This document shows, piece after piece, positions 26,191 through 33,931 of a stretch of DNA of 42,529 nucleotides (position 1 is the first letter of the stretch; each line of letters begins with the position of its first letter). Where the stretch lies: contig AQSL01000158.1 of assembly GCA_000403035.1 (NCBI GenBank), forward strand, positions 1 to 42,529. The letters are read 5' to 3'. The position numbers and the translations under genes are program-made. The DNA comes from Candidatus Latescibacter anaerobius SCGC AAA252-E07. Its GTDB lineage: Bacteria > Latescibacterota > Latescibacteria > Latescibacterales > Latescibacteraceae. Below the pieces are notes generated by a model, which did not search any database, was not told the origin of the DNA, and was given only the letters and a program-made list of their open reading frames with translations.

Positions 26191-27474
26191 ATGAAGGTAA
26201 AACTTGCCGTTATTGCTGACGATTTCACCGGTTCGAACGATACCGGCCTCCAATTTGCCAAAATGGGCCTGGAAACGGGAGTTATCATCAATCCCGGTAC
26301 TATCGATACGGCATTGGAGGAACTGCATGTTGTGGTAGTGGATACCGAAAGCAGGTTCGATAGCAGGGAAACGGCTTTTAAAAAAGTGTATCAGATTACC
26401 CGCAGATTAACCGGGAAAGGCCTATCCCTTATCTACAAGAAGATTGACTCAACAATGCGAGGTAACATCGGTGCTGAAATCGACGGTGCGATTGAGGGGA
26501 CAGGTGCTAAGGCGGCCATTGTAGTAGCGGCTTTCCCTGCGGTCGGACGCACCACCAGAAACAGCATCTGCTATGTTAACGGAATACCGTTGGAGCAAAC
26601 GGAAGTGAGTAATGATCCGAAATCCCCGGTTGTATCTTCACATATTCCAACTATTATAACCATGCAGTCGAAAAGAAAAGTTGCCGGTATCCATGTAGAA
26701 GATGTCCGTAAGGGATGTATGGAAACTTCGGGAAAAATAATGAATCTCCTGGATGACGGCGCTGAAATAATAGTTGTTGATGCGGTAACCGACAATGATC
26801 TTTCTACTATTTCGCAGACTTTACCGCTCGTGCATGAAAAAGTTGTGCTGGCAGGTTCAGCAGGTTTTGCCGAACACATAGCAGAATCCTTTTATCGTAG
26901 TACGCCTCCGGAAAAAGGATTTAGACCCATCCTTATCGTAACAGGAAGCATGAGCGAAGTAACAGCGAACCAGATTTCATATGCATCGGGGGAAAAGTAT
27001 ATTCGGGTTATCGATGTAAACCTTCAAGCCCTCTTTACCGGAAGAGAGGAAGAGGAAAAACGCCGTATTATTAAGGAGGCCAACTGTCTTATTGCCCAAA
27101 AGAGAGACATTGTTATACGGACAGCCCCTCCGCGAAAGGATGGGGAAACGGCGCGAGGCTCTGAAGCAAAAAAGGGATTGGATTCTTTCAAAACCAGTGA
27201 ACATATAGGACAGTTTCTCGGATATATAACCGGAGAAATATGCAGTGATGTGGAATTGAAGGGATTGCTTCTTATCGGTGGCGATACCGCTATCAATGTA
27301 GCTCGCATGATGAATGTATCGGGTACTATTATTAAAGACGAGGTGCTTCCGGGAATTCCCTGCGGATATTTCATAAGCGATACCTTTGGCGCTATGCCCG
27401 TAGTAACCAAGGCGGGTGCTTTCGGTGAAAAAACCGCAATCGTGAAAATAATAGATTTTTTGAGGAGACGTTAA
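26191..27474 (+). CDS. Four-carbon acid sugar kinase (DUF1537/DtnK-OtnK family)
   Basis: The 427-residue protein has the N-terminal substrate domain: VIADDFTGSNDTGLQFAK at about 6-23, KKIDSTMRGNIGAEID near 88-103, and AAFPAVGRTTRN. The C-terminal nucleotide-binding domain has ILIVTGSMSEVT, LLIGGDTAINVARMM and VLPGIPCGYF. The family phosphorylates D-threonate, L-threonate or D-erythronate with ATP, usually as partner of a PdxA2-like dehydrogenase. The upstream KdgT-like permease would supply the acid. The expected pdxA2 partner is not found; the transcript instead runs into integrase debris about 220 bp later. Length and motifs are complete, so the enzyme is probably active. Confidence 0.88.
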   Translation: MKVKLAVIADDFTGSNDTGLQFAKMGLETGVIINPGTIDTALEELHVVVVDTESRFDSRETAFKKVYQITRRLTGKGLSLIYKKIDSTMRGNIGAEIDGAIEGTGAKAAIVVAAFPAVGRTTRNSICYVNGIPLEQTEVSNDPKSPVVSSHIPTIITMQSKRKVAGIHVEDVRKGCMETSGKIMNLLDDGAEIIVVDAVTDNDLSTISQTLPLVHEKVVLAGSAGFAEHIAESFYRSTPPEKGFRPILIVTGSMSEVTANQISYASGEKYIRVIDVNLQALFTGREEEEKRRIIKEANCLIAQKRDIVIRTAPPRKDGETARGSEAKKGLDSFKTSEHIGQFLGYITGEICSDVELKGLLLIGGDTAINVARMMNVSGTIIKDEVLPGIPCGYFISDTFGAMPVVTKAGAFGEKTAIVKIIDFLRRR

Positions 27475-27558
27475 ATGTCATTGAATAGTATCGGTTGCCT
27501 GGGAGTTTTAAACCAAATAGATACGATACACTTTCAACTTCTACAAACCGGTTTTTAA
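27475..27558 (+). CDS. Short frame directly after the kinase gene (possible gene stub)
   Basis: ATG at 27475 follows the kinase TAA immediately and opens a 27-codon frame (MSLNSIGCLGVL to QLLQTGF). Immediate TAAATG coupling is typical of an operon partner, and pdxA2 is the usual next gene. The sequence shows no PdxA similarity, so it may be a truncated start or chance. Confidence 0.2.
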   Translation: MSLNSIGCLGVLNQIDTIHFQLLQTGF

Positions 27559-27694
27559 TGATTTTCTAAAATTTTCCATGTATACGGTTTTCTTTTCTCC
27601 ACTATTGCCTCTCGTCTCCCGAAATATGCTTCATCAGACTAATTCCTCATAAGAACGTTATAAGTTCCTTTACTGTTGATACATTTCGTAAAAG

Positions 27695-27747
27695 TGGTGG
27701 GCAATGGGCGATTCGAACGCCCGGCCTTTGGCTCAGGAGGCCAGATG
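27695..27747 (-). other. tRNA 3'-half-like fragment (candidate attachment-site relic)
   Basis: The plus strand reads TGGTGGGCAATGGGCGATTC, then GAACGCCCGGCC, then TTTGGCTCAGGAGGCCAGA. Its reverse complement gives a T arm GGGCG-TTCGAAT-CGCCC, a 3' acceptor strand with encoded CCA, and an anticodon loop CTCCTGA (anticodon CCT, arginine). The D arm and 5' acceptor are absent, so this is not a working tRNA. Integrases often carry such 3' ends to rebuild a target tRNA. A truncated integrase starts about 200 bp away. Confidence 0.55.
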
Positions 27748-27878
27748 AATACCCTGCCCACTATTTATCTTATTTTTTCTGTATTTCCCGTATGCACCAT
27801 GTTTTCGGGCTTTCAATTTCCCCTTGTGTCCCGCGCTGTTTTATTATACTTGTTACTTGGTGGGCATAGTGGTGGGCA
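27697..27878. repeat. Four copies of GTGGGCA around the attachment relic
   Basis: The heptamer occurs at 27697-27703, inverted at 27755-27761, and directly at 27860-27866 and 27872-27878. The last two are GGTGGGCA copies 12 bp apart. Spacing and position between the att-like end and the integrase gene fit arm-type integrase binding sites. That role is inferred. Confidence 0.45.
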
Positions 27879-27953
27879 GAACGGCATTTGGCTTTGAACT
27901 TTGACTTTTATTCTGCAACGCTAAATATCCATACAAAGGAAACGAGAGCATCA

Positions 27954-28282
27954 TGCCGAGCAGGAAACGATTTAAGACAATCTACCCCGGCGTTTTCTAT
28001 GTAGAATCTACATCAAAATTGACCGGAAAGCAAAAAAAAGTTTATTTTATCATGTACCGCAAGGACGGTAAAAAAGTCGAGGAAAAGGCAGGCTGTCAAC
28101 ATAAGGATGCCATGACCCCCGCCAAAGCATCGTTGATTCGCGCTGATAAAATCACTGGGAAGCTCCCTCCGAATAGTGAGCGCCGGGCAAAAGCTCGCGA
28201 GCGGGTGACGTTAGATTTTTTGTTTGATGAATTTGTGAGTCACAAACAAGAAACTTTGATGGATCAAGTTTTACCATCATGA
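27954..28282 (+). pseudogene. Truncated tyrosine integrase (arm-binding and start of core-binding domain)
   Basis: ATG 27954 follows AAAGGAAACGAG. The 109-residue frame has RFKTIYPGVFYVES, a GKQKKVYFIMYRKDGKKVEEKAG strand pair, DAMTPAKASLIRADKITGK and LDFLFDEF. These are the arm-type domain of phage integrases of the KRFKTxYPGVxY group. Homologues run to about 350-420 residues. Here homology ends near 28258, followed by seven unrelated residues (MDQVLPS) and a stop. The catalytic R-H-R-Y domain is lost. The break adjoins a minus-strand decayed region. Confidence 0.7.
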
Positions 28283-28299
28283 TGGATTGCTTCTGAATC

Positions 28300-28693
28300 C
28301 TTTGAAGCATTTGGATGAAGTTTTCTTGCGTGATTGGAAGTACATATGATAGTTGACAATCAGAGAGCTTTACTATACCTCCTCGCTTCAATACGTTCTT
28401 TCCAAGAAACATCAGTAGCCCATCCAGCGGCAATTTCCCTTTGAGCAAGACCACACTCAACCGTCTTGCCAAGGAATGAATTGTAAGGTGGACAGAAGGT
28501 TGCCCTTCTGGTCTTCAATCAGGAATGGACGTGGAGGAATGTAACGGTCATTGTAGAATTGTCGTGGTACCGGCATTAGGTTACCACTAAGATTATACTG
28601 GTAACCAGTAAATACTACCCCCTTTTGCGGGACATCTTCCAAGACTTGTCACCAAGGAAGTTTAGTGTCGGGAGTAAAGAGAGAAAGATGTGC
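28300..28693 (-). pseudogene. Unrecognised decayed coding region downstream of the AbrB-type gene
   Basis: On the minus strand, in the same frame as the repaired AbrB gene, the chain continues after a TGA as AHLSLFTPDTKLPW, a second TGA, then QVLEDVPQKGVVFTGYQYN, PVPRQFYNDRYIPPRPFLIED and a third stop near 28457. Another frame then looks coding (LPLDGLLMFLGKNVLKRGG). I do not recognise the family. The run of protein-like sequence with scattered stops and a frame change fits a decayed partner or C-terminal domain of the AbrB-like protein. Confidence 0.35.
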
Positions 28694-28919
28694 TCATTTA
28701 TCAGCACGCTCCTTAATCCTCAAAACAAGATCTCCACGTTCGATAAAAAACCTCAAGAATATCACCAGAATTCAAACGCAAACTTTTAGCAAGGCCTCTC
28801 GGAAGACTAACTTTGAACTGACCATTGGATTTCTTAAACTGAACGCGAACAAGATTATCAGCAAGACGCGGACGTCTCTCAGAACGCCTGGAACTATCAA
28901 GATTAGATGTTTCAACCAT
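28694..28919 (-). pseudogene. Frameshifted AbrB/SpoVT-type DNA-binding protein
   Basis: From ATG 28919 the minus strand encodes RPRLADNLVRVQFKKSNGQF, then KVSLPRGLAKSLRLNSGDILEVF, the swapped-hairpin AbrB fold found in antitoxins and transition regulators. A six-T tract (28745-28750) carries one extra base. Removing it restores EVFIERGDLVLRIKERADK and a TGA at 28694, the normal end of the domain. As it stands, the last beta strand is replaced by YRTWRSCFED. Typical neighbours are toxin genes, but none is recognisable. Confidence 0.6.
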
Positions 28920-28953
28920 AATGAAAAGCATGTATAAACTTATATATAAAGCT

Positions 28954-29221
28954 CAGAACTGTCCGGTTAAATTCTGTTGATTGCTTTATGAAAAGCCCCC
29001 TTCTTGTCCTTCCTTCCCCCAAAGGGGGCAGGAATATAATTTCTTATTTCACAAGTAGTTGCCCCCTCCGGGGGAAAGTCGGGCGTAAGCCCGGAAAGGG
29101 GGCGAAAAAAACAAACATGCTAATGAAGCAAATTATGTATCCATTAATTATCTTATAATTTGTAATTACTTGTCTTTAAATAGGTTTATATGTTTTAAAG
29201 TATAATTTTACCGGACACTAC
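28954..29221. mobile_element. Small IS-derived element (MITE-like) with 11-bp target duplication
   Basis: The 13-bp ends GTCCGGTTAAATT (28961-28973) and AATTTTACCGGAC (29204-29216) are inverted with one mismatch. TATATAAAGCT occurs directly at 28943-28953 and 29222-29232, just outside, as an 11-bp target duplication. The TAGTGTCCGG-type end and duplication length suggest an IS4-group parent. No coding sequence is left. The interior has G/C-rich palindromes, notably GCCCCCTCCGGGGG with GGGCGTAAGCCC and a closing AGGGGGC at 29061-29103. Confidence 0.6.
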
Positions 29222-29301
29222 TATATAAAGCTATCGATTATTAGGGGAAAATCTGGGGAGGGGCGATAAGTCTAACTTACTACCACACATAATTACATAA
29301 C

Positions 29302-30189
29302 TTATTGATCTTCTTGCGGTTCTAGTTGTTGAAAGAAATTGTCAATTTCAGATTTGCTCACTTCCAGCTTTTCAAGAATCTCTTTAAAGTTATTTTTTAC
29401 AATATCAGGTTTAGTGCCAAGCAACGCCATTGTGGCTGGTGAAGGTTGTTTTATTTTTTCATCACCGGGGAAACCTATCTGGGCTGTACGACACATGTAA
29501 TCACCAAGTTCCACAATTCGAGCCAGCTTCCGATTGTATCCCTGACTGCCCATGGGATCGTGGTGGTACGTGATTGCCATATTGAGGTTTTCCGGTAATC
29601 CCCAGAGTTCACAAAGAAAATTACCAATAATCGCATGATCTGTATTGAGGATCTTTCGCTCCGCAAAGATAATCCGTGTTTTCTTTTCGGCAGCCAACTG
29701 AACTACAGCATGATACTTATCCGGAAAATATAAGATAAGCAGTATCTTACCGATATCATGGAGAAGCCCAACGAGATAAGAAATTTCCGGCCGTTCGATA
29801 GACATCCTTTCGGAAATGAATTGACAGGCTTTTGCCGTACCAATCGAATGGTACCAGAGATCTCTCAGATCACTCTTGTCGTTATTTTCACTATCTTGAA
29901 AAAAATGAACGGTGCTGATAGTCGATATCAGTTCCTTGAGGGTACTAAATCCAAGTATTACAACAGCCCTCTGTACAGATGAGATGTTTGTTGAAGAACC
30001 ATAGTAAACCGAATTCACGATTTTTAATACATTGACCGTCAGTGCAGGATCATGTTCGATTATCTCAGCAATATTCTTGGCGCTTGATGACTTATCGTAG
30101 ACGACCCGGATTACCTCAGCAGCGATAGCAGTTGATGTCGTAAGCTTTGACTCGATGTCACGCTTTAATTCTTCAATAAATCCATTCAC
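29302..30189 (-). CDS. HDOD-domain signalling protein
   Basis: The 295-residue protein starts at GTG 30189, five bases after AAGAGG. The HDOD domain spans most of the chain: AEIIEHDPALTVNVLKIVNS, YYGSSTNISSVQRAVVILGF, then GLLHDIGKILL with the HD pair retained, and ITYHHDPMGS. HDOD proteins are regulators linked to two-component and c-di-GMP systems; most lack proven catalysis. It is clearly paralogous to the HDOD protein at 35983-36885 and closes the signalling locus. A large A+T-rich gap upstream may give it its own promoter. Confidence 0.88.
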   Translation of the reverse strand: MNGFIEELKRDIESKLTTSTAIAAEVIRVVYDKSSSAKNIAEIIEHDPALTVNVLKIVNSVYYGSSTNISSVQRAVVILGFSTLKELISTISTVHFFQDSENNDKSDLRDLWYHSIGTAKACQFISERMSIERPEISYLVGLLHDIGKILLILYFPDKYHAVVQLAAEKKTRIIFAERKILNTDHAIIGNFLCELWGLPENLNMAITYHHDPMGSQGYNRKLARIVELGDYMCRTAQIGFPGDEKIKQPSPATMALLGTKPDIVKNNFKEILEKLEVSKSEIDNFFQQLEPQEDQ

Positions 30190-30533
30190 TATTACCTCTT
30201 ACACTTCATATATGAAATTATCTCGTGATATAATACAGATCATTAGTAATTAAGCAAATATATTAATTTTCTTCACTTAAAAGTTTTATTTACAATAGCA
30301 CTGATAAGTGTATTCCCTTTTTTAAAAGAAGTGCAAAAATAAGTTTATTGTGCGTAAATTATAAGAGTTGTGAAAAATACCTGATCAATAAAAAAACAGT
30401 ATTGTTATTATTACTGCCAGAAACCGCGCTTAAAAGTCCCAGAATCTACTATTTCATCCTAAATCATATCTTAAGCGAAAATAATTGATAAAAACAATTT
30501 GAATTTATTTACAAACATACAAAGTAAATACAA
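30190..30533. other. A+T-rich intergenic stretch
   Basis: No coding frame, repeat or hairpin stands out. It separates the channel pseudogene from the HDOD gene and probably contains the latter's promoter. Confidence 0.5.
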
Positions 30534-31205
30534 TCAAGAAAGGTTATCACTTTTTACTCTATAATGTTTTATCATATCATTAACCCACCTGCCAGCAATA
30601 TCCTTACAGCCCAGCCCGAATGCAAGAGCCAACCCAAAACACACTGCACCGAAGAAAATATTGAATGCCGTGGAAACGCCAGAGATGCCAAGCTGCCTGA
30701 GAGCAACTGTGATTGTGAATATTACAACAGCATACTTTGTGATGGTACTAAGAAATACTTGCCTGCGGTAAATCTGCGTTTGAAGTGGCTGTCCGAACAA
30801 TACCGCTCAAAACATTTGCAAAGAAAAGACCTAAAACGAGGATAATAATCGCCCCAACCACTTTGGGAAGATATTGCTACAGTTCATCAAGGCCCTGAGC
30901 TGCAATGGTGAGACCAATGGCATTCACGACGCTTATAAGTATCCAGAAAAGAATGATCCAGTATATGAAAGTTCCCACTAACTGTGCTGGAGTATGCTTA
31001 ACGTTCCCTTTTGCAAGTAATCCTGTCCGGCTTTCTCTGCAGCAATGTCAAATTTTACATACAATAAAAATTTCCTGATCGTCCACTGCATGACCCATGC
31101 AAAAATCCAACCACCAACGATTATCACAAGAATTTTATGTAAATTAGGAATATAAAATTCCAATTGAACCATTAGGTTTCTCGGATCATACATTAATTCA
31201 TACAT
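30534..31205 (-). pseudogene. Broken small-conductance channel-like membrane protein (conserved TM-helix family)
   Basis: The minus strand encodes MYELMYDPRNLMVQLEFYIP and a first helix ILVIIVGGWIFAWVM. A frameshift near 31003-31012 follows, then GNVKHTPAQLVGTFIYWIILF and ISVVNAIGLTIAAQGLDEL. A TAG lies at 30877-30879, then QYLPKVVGAIIILVLGLFFAN. A second frameshift near 30755-30768 leads into ITKYAVVIFTITVALRQLGI and FGLALAFGLGCKDIAGRW. Joined, these give a protein of about 220 residues like MscS-related 'conserved TM helix' proteins. Three lesions make it a pseudogene, though the remaining sequence is well preserved, so decay is recent. Confidence 0.75.
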
Positions 31206-31323
31206 TGCTATACACCCCTTGTTGAGTTAGAGATTATAGGTTAAAATTGTCTTTCGTTTCTTTTACTATCAAGTTCTTTTTTTCCAAATCTGATAAGTCA
31301 AGATGCATAGACATTACAGATGC

Positions 31324-31758
31324 TTAATGTGTTTTTTCAATTGCCTCAATGATCACATTAACGTCATTACCTTCATAACTTACAGATAATTTTTCTTCTT
31401 CCAGTTTTTTGTATTTTCCAAATACTTTCTCTTTTCTACAACATGGAGATGTTAAATTTCTATTTTCATCAGTTGAAAAACTATGAAGAAAATTGCCGGC
31501 AATGATGTTTGCCGTTTCTTCTAAACAAAATTGTATAACTTTTTCATCAACTTCAGTTTCACAAGTTCCGAGCAGATCCACAGCCATTTTTATAGCAATA
31601 TCCTCATGACAGCTGAATGTAATGAGATAATCGGGATTTCCAGTAATACCAATGTATATTGAACATCCCTTATTATTTTTCCCATCAGTTAGAAGAAAAA
31701 ACATCATCTCCACAACTTTAAAAATCGCTGTCTTCAGGTTCTTGAGTATTAATTCCAT
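31324..31758 (-). CDS. CheX-like phosphatase-domain protein
   Basis: ATG 31758 is nine bases after AGGAG and is preferred over an upstream TTG. The 144-residue protein has the CheX/CheC-type fold pattern: YIGITGNPDYLITFSC strands, HEDIAIKMAVDLLG, then VDEKVIQFCLEETANIIAGN. E81-x-x-N84 matches the ExxN phosphatase motif of CheX. The family dephosphorylates receiver domains. Here it sits among stand-alone receivers rather than chemotaxis genes, so it may reset this locus's phosphorelay. A large hairpin and a receiver remnant lie directly upstream. Confidence 0.7.
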   Translation of the reverse strand: MELILKNLKTAIFKVVEMMFFLLTDGKNNKGCSIYIGITGNPDYLITFSCHEDIAIKMAVDLLGTCETEVDEKVIQFCLEETANIIAGNFLHSFSTDENRNLTSPCCRKEKVFGKYKKLEEEKLSVSYEGNDVNVIIEAIEKTH

Positions 31759-31779
31759 TTGCAACAACTCCTAAAAGTC

Positions 31780-31876
31780 TGGTGATAAACTCTCATAAGC
31801 TGTCAAGGGTCAGCGCGAAGCGTTGATTTACAAGCCCTTGACAGCTCATTATCCCGAAAGTATGAGTTTATCACCA
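31780..31876. repeat. 97-bp nested inverted repeat (large hairpin)
   Basis: Outer arms TGGTGATAAACTC (31780-31792) and GAGTTTATCACCA (31864-31876) pair perfectly. Inner arms AGCTGTCAAGGG (31798-31809) and CCCTTGACAGCT (31835-31846) also pair perfectly. The structure lies 20 bp upstream of the CheX-like start codon. Its right arm overlaps the stop codon of a receiver-domain remnant. No T-run follows, so it is not a standard terminator. Confidence 0.8.
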
Positions 31877-31948
31877 CGTTTCTAAGGCATTACAGATAAT
31901 ATTTCTAATATCTTCAGGTTTGAATGGTTTTGTTATATATCCGGTAAA
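31871..31948 (-). pseudogene. C-terminal remnant of a response-regulator receiver domain
   Basis: The minus strand reads FTGYITKPFKPEDIRNIICN, then ALETW and TGA. GYITKPF with the invariant lysine and the following helix are the last quarter of a receiver domain. Everything upstream, including the phospho-acceptor aspartate, is missing. The stop codon lies in the arm of the 31780-31876 hairpin. Confidence 0.65.
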
Positions 31949-32067
31949 TATATAGACAGGTCACCGCCACTCGGATAGTTAAGAAATATTAAGAAACAGC
32001 CAAATGATTGCTAACTCATATTCTTATAGAAATCTGGCAACATAAAAAAATGTTACTTTAGGAGGAC

Positions 32068-33720
32068 TTAGTCGTTAGCCAATTCAATTTGACGCTTATA
32101 CATATATTGAGTAATCATTGACCGTTCTTTCTCATCGATAATAATAAATTCCAAATCATACATGTACCGTTCCTTTCTCCGCTGCGCTATGACTAACGGA
32201 GAAGATATCACTTTCCCTTCGGATAATTCAAAATTGGCAGCAAAACACGTATTCTCAGGAATTCGTTCTTCAGCGAATACGATCATCCTGACACGGCTCA
32301 GTTCGAGAATTTTCCCTTTTATTATATCACCCGTGTACTGGAACGACGGATCTATCAGGCTCAACTCTATCGGCAGTTTCGGTGCAATAGAAAAGTTTTT
32401 CTTTGAATGAATGATGCTTGCTTCCTCGTTATAGCGAACAAACAACATTCCATTTTGTTTGTTTACCCCTTTGACCTCAGTTTCAAAGATAGCTTTCCCT
32501 GTATTGGGTGTTTTAAGAAGAACCTTCATGCCCGGCTTAACAAGAAAAACCTCCCCATTCATATGCGGTGCTTCAATAGCAATCTTACCGGTCGTTTCAT
32601 ACCCCAACGAATAAGTGTGGGAGCTCTTATACTGTATTGTGAGATTTTCATCATGTAGTTCGACATAGAATTCTTCCGATATTTTGTTTTTTTCAGTTGT
32701 AATGTTACGGTTGCGGTTAATACTCCCCAGATTGTTCGTCTGCGCTTCTGAAATGATCCGTTTCATGATGGAATGTCTGATAATATCAAGTACGTCCTTC
32801 CCTCTGCTCATGATGAGATTCATTCCACATAAACTGCAATATCGCGATTCATCATTGTTCACGTATGTACATGAAATACATATATTAATATTTTCTAATT
32901 CGGCTGATTTATCCGTAAGAGTCTCGATAGTATTGTAACTTTCCACAGCTATTTGGGAAGTAGGATATGTGTTAAACAATTCATTGATTTTTAAACAATT
33001 ATATTGATTATTGATCGTATTGGCGGGAGATGTCAATCGCAGTTCGCCACCATAACTTTTCAGCGACTCATTTACCGATAGTAACAGCGACAGGCCAGCG
33101 CCGTCTATGAAGCTGACATTGGCAATATCCAGGACGATTTTAAAAATACCATCAGAGACAATGTTTGAAAAAATATCACGATATATCTGTAAATTCTCGA
33201 ATGAAATACTCTTTGATATATCAGAACAGACGATAACATCATCATACCGGATTAATTTATTTTTAAAAATTTCCTTGGCTTTCGGCTTTTCAGGTTTTTC
33301 GACAGACTTTTCATTTTTTTTCCTGCTGATTTTCTTAACTTCTTTTGTACTTACTATCTTCCGTATGCGGGTCAAAAGATCATTTGGGCTGAATGGCTTT
33401 ACGATAAAATCGGTCCCGCCCGCCATAAGAGCATTGGTAATATCTTCTTTTGTCTTCTTCGCTGTCAGAAAAACCACCGGTATTTCTTTTGAAGATAGAT
33501 TACGCTTGATTATCTTGCACGTTGCAAAGCCGTCAAAACCCGGCATCATAATATCAAGCAGTATCAAATCGGGCTTATATTCTTTGATCCTTTGGATTCC
33601 CTCACGACCGTTAACTGCCCCCAAAACGTCGAATTCGGTGCCATGCAGCGTAATTGTTACCAGTTCGCGGATCTCTTCCTGATCATCTATTATAAGAACT
33701 TTTTTCTTTACAGCGTCCAT
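32068..33720 (-). CDS. Receiver-STAS-zinc ribbon-PilZ-like multidomain regulator
   Basis: ATG 33720, eight bases after GGAAG, gives 550 residues. Domains in order: receiver (about 5-125; phospho-acceptor D56 in LLDIMMPGFDG, K108 in VKPFSP); lysine-rich linker; STAS domain (about 162-262; IVLDIANVSFIDGAGLSLL); zinc ribbon with C281, C284, C295 and C298; PilZN/PilZ-like region (about 345-545). The STAS phosphorylation site is DGAG, not DSSG or DSAG, so it cannot be switched by an SpoIIAB-like kinase. The PilZ-like part lacks the RxxxR and DxSxxG residues (KKNFS and ELSRVR instead), so c-di-GMP binding is doubtful. The receiver is nearly a copy of the one at 35549. The role is probably protein-protein output of the locus. 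Confidence 0.82.
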   Translation of the reverse strand: MDAVKKKVLIIDDQEEIRELVTITLHGTEFDVLGAVNGREGIQRIKEYKPDLILLDIMMPGFDGFATCKIIKRNLSSKEIPVVFLTAKKTKEDITNALMAGGTDFIVKPFSPNDLLTRIRKIVSTKEVKKISRKKNEKSVEKPEKPKAKEIFKNKLIRYDDVIVCSDISKSISFENLQIYRDIFSNIVSDGIFKIVLDIANVSFIDGAGLSLLLSVNESLKSYGGELRLTSPANTINNQYNCLKINELFNTYPTSQIAVESYNTIETLTDKSAELENINICISCTYVNNDESRYCSLCGMNLIMSRGKDVLDIIRHSIMKRIISEAQTNNLGSINRNRNITTEKNKISEEFYVELHDENLTIQYKSSHTYSLGYETTGKIAIEAPHMNGEVFLVKPGMKVLLKTPNTGKAIFETEVKGVNKQNGMLFVRYNEEASIIHSKKNFSIAPKLPIELSLIDPSFQYTGDIIKGKILELSRVRMIVFAEERIPENTCFAANFELSEGKVISSPLVIAQRRKERYMYDLEFIIIDEKERSMITQYMYKRQIELAND

Positions 33721-33794
33721 TTTCAACACTTCCTAAAATTTGAAATTTTTTCCCGCTATTTCTTCTATTATAGTTTTCTAATCCTGTTAATTTT

Positions 33795-33892
33795 CTATAC
33801 GTCTATCAGCAATCTTTTCAATCGAGATATCAAATCTTGGGGGCTAAAAGGCTTCATTATATAATCATGAGCGCCTGCATTAATTGATTTTC
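33795..33892 (-). pseudogene. Second receiver-domain C-terminal remnant
   Basis: The frame reads KSINAGAHDYIMKPFSPQDL, then ISRLKRLLIDV and TAG at 33795. AGAxDYIxKPFSPxDLxxRLK is the end of a receiver domain very like those at 32068 and 35549. The N-terminal three quarters are gone. It lies between the FIST gene and the REC-STAS gene, where a deletion has removed the rest. Confidence 0.65.
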
Positions 33893-33931
33893 AAGGTATA
33901 TAGTAGTTTGTGAATTACTAAATACTATGCG

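Noticed and set aside
25639..26328. 229-residue minus-strand frame
   Set aside because: Shadow of the KdgT-like permease and kinase start; no motif.
27676..27897. Plus-strand frame with GRFERPAFGSGGQ
   Set aside because: Antisense translation of the tRNA 3'-half fragment, not a gene.
28300..28693. TGA read as tryptophan to join the AbrB region to the downstream frame
   Set aside because: TGA serves as a normal stop elsewhere in the window (for example the divergent receiver at 38022), and the region also carries a frameshift; decay is simpler.
33107..33682. 191-residue plus-strand frame
   Set aside because: Antisense to the receiver and STAS domains of the intact 32068-33720 gene; low-complexity hydrophobic translation.
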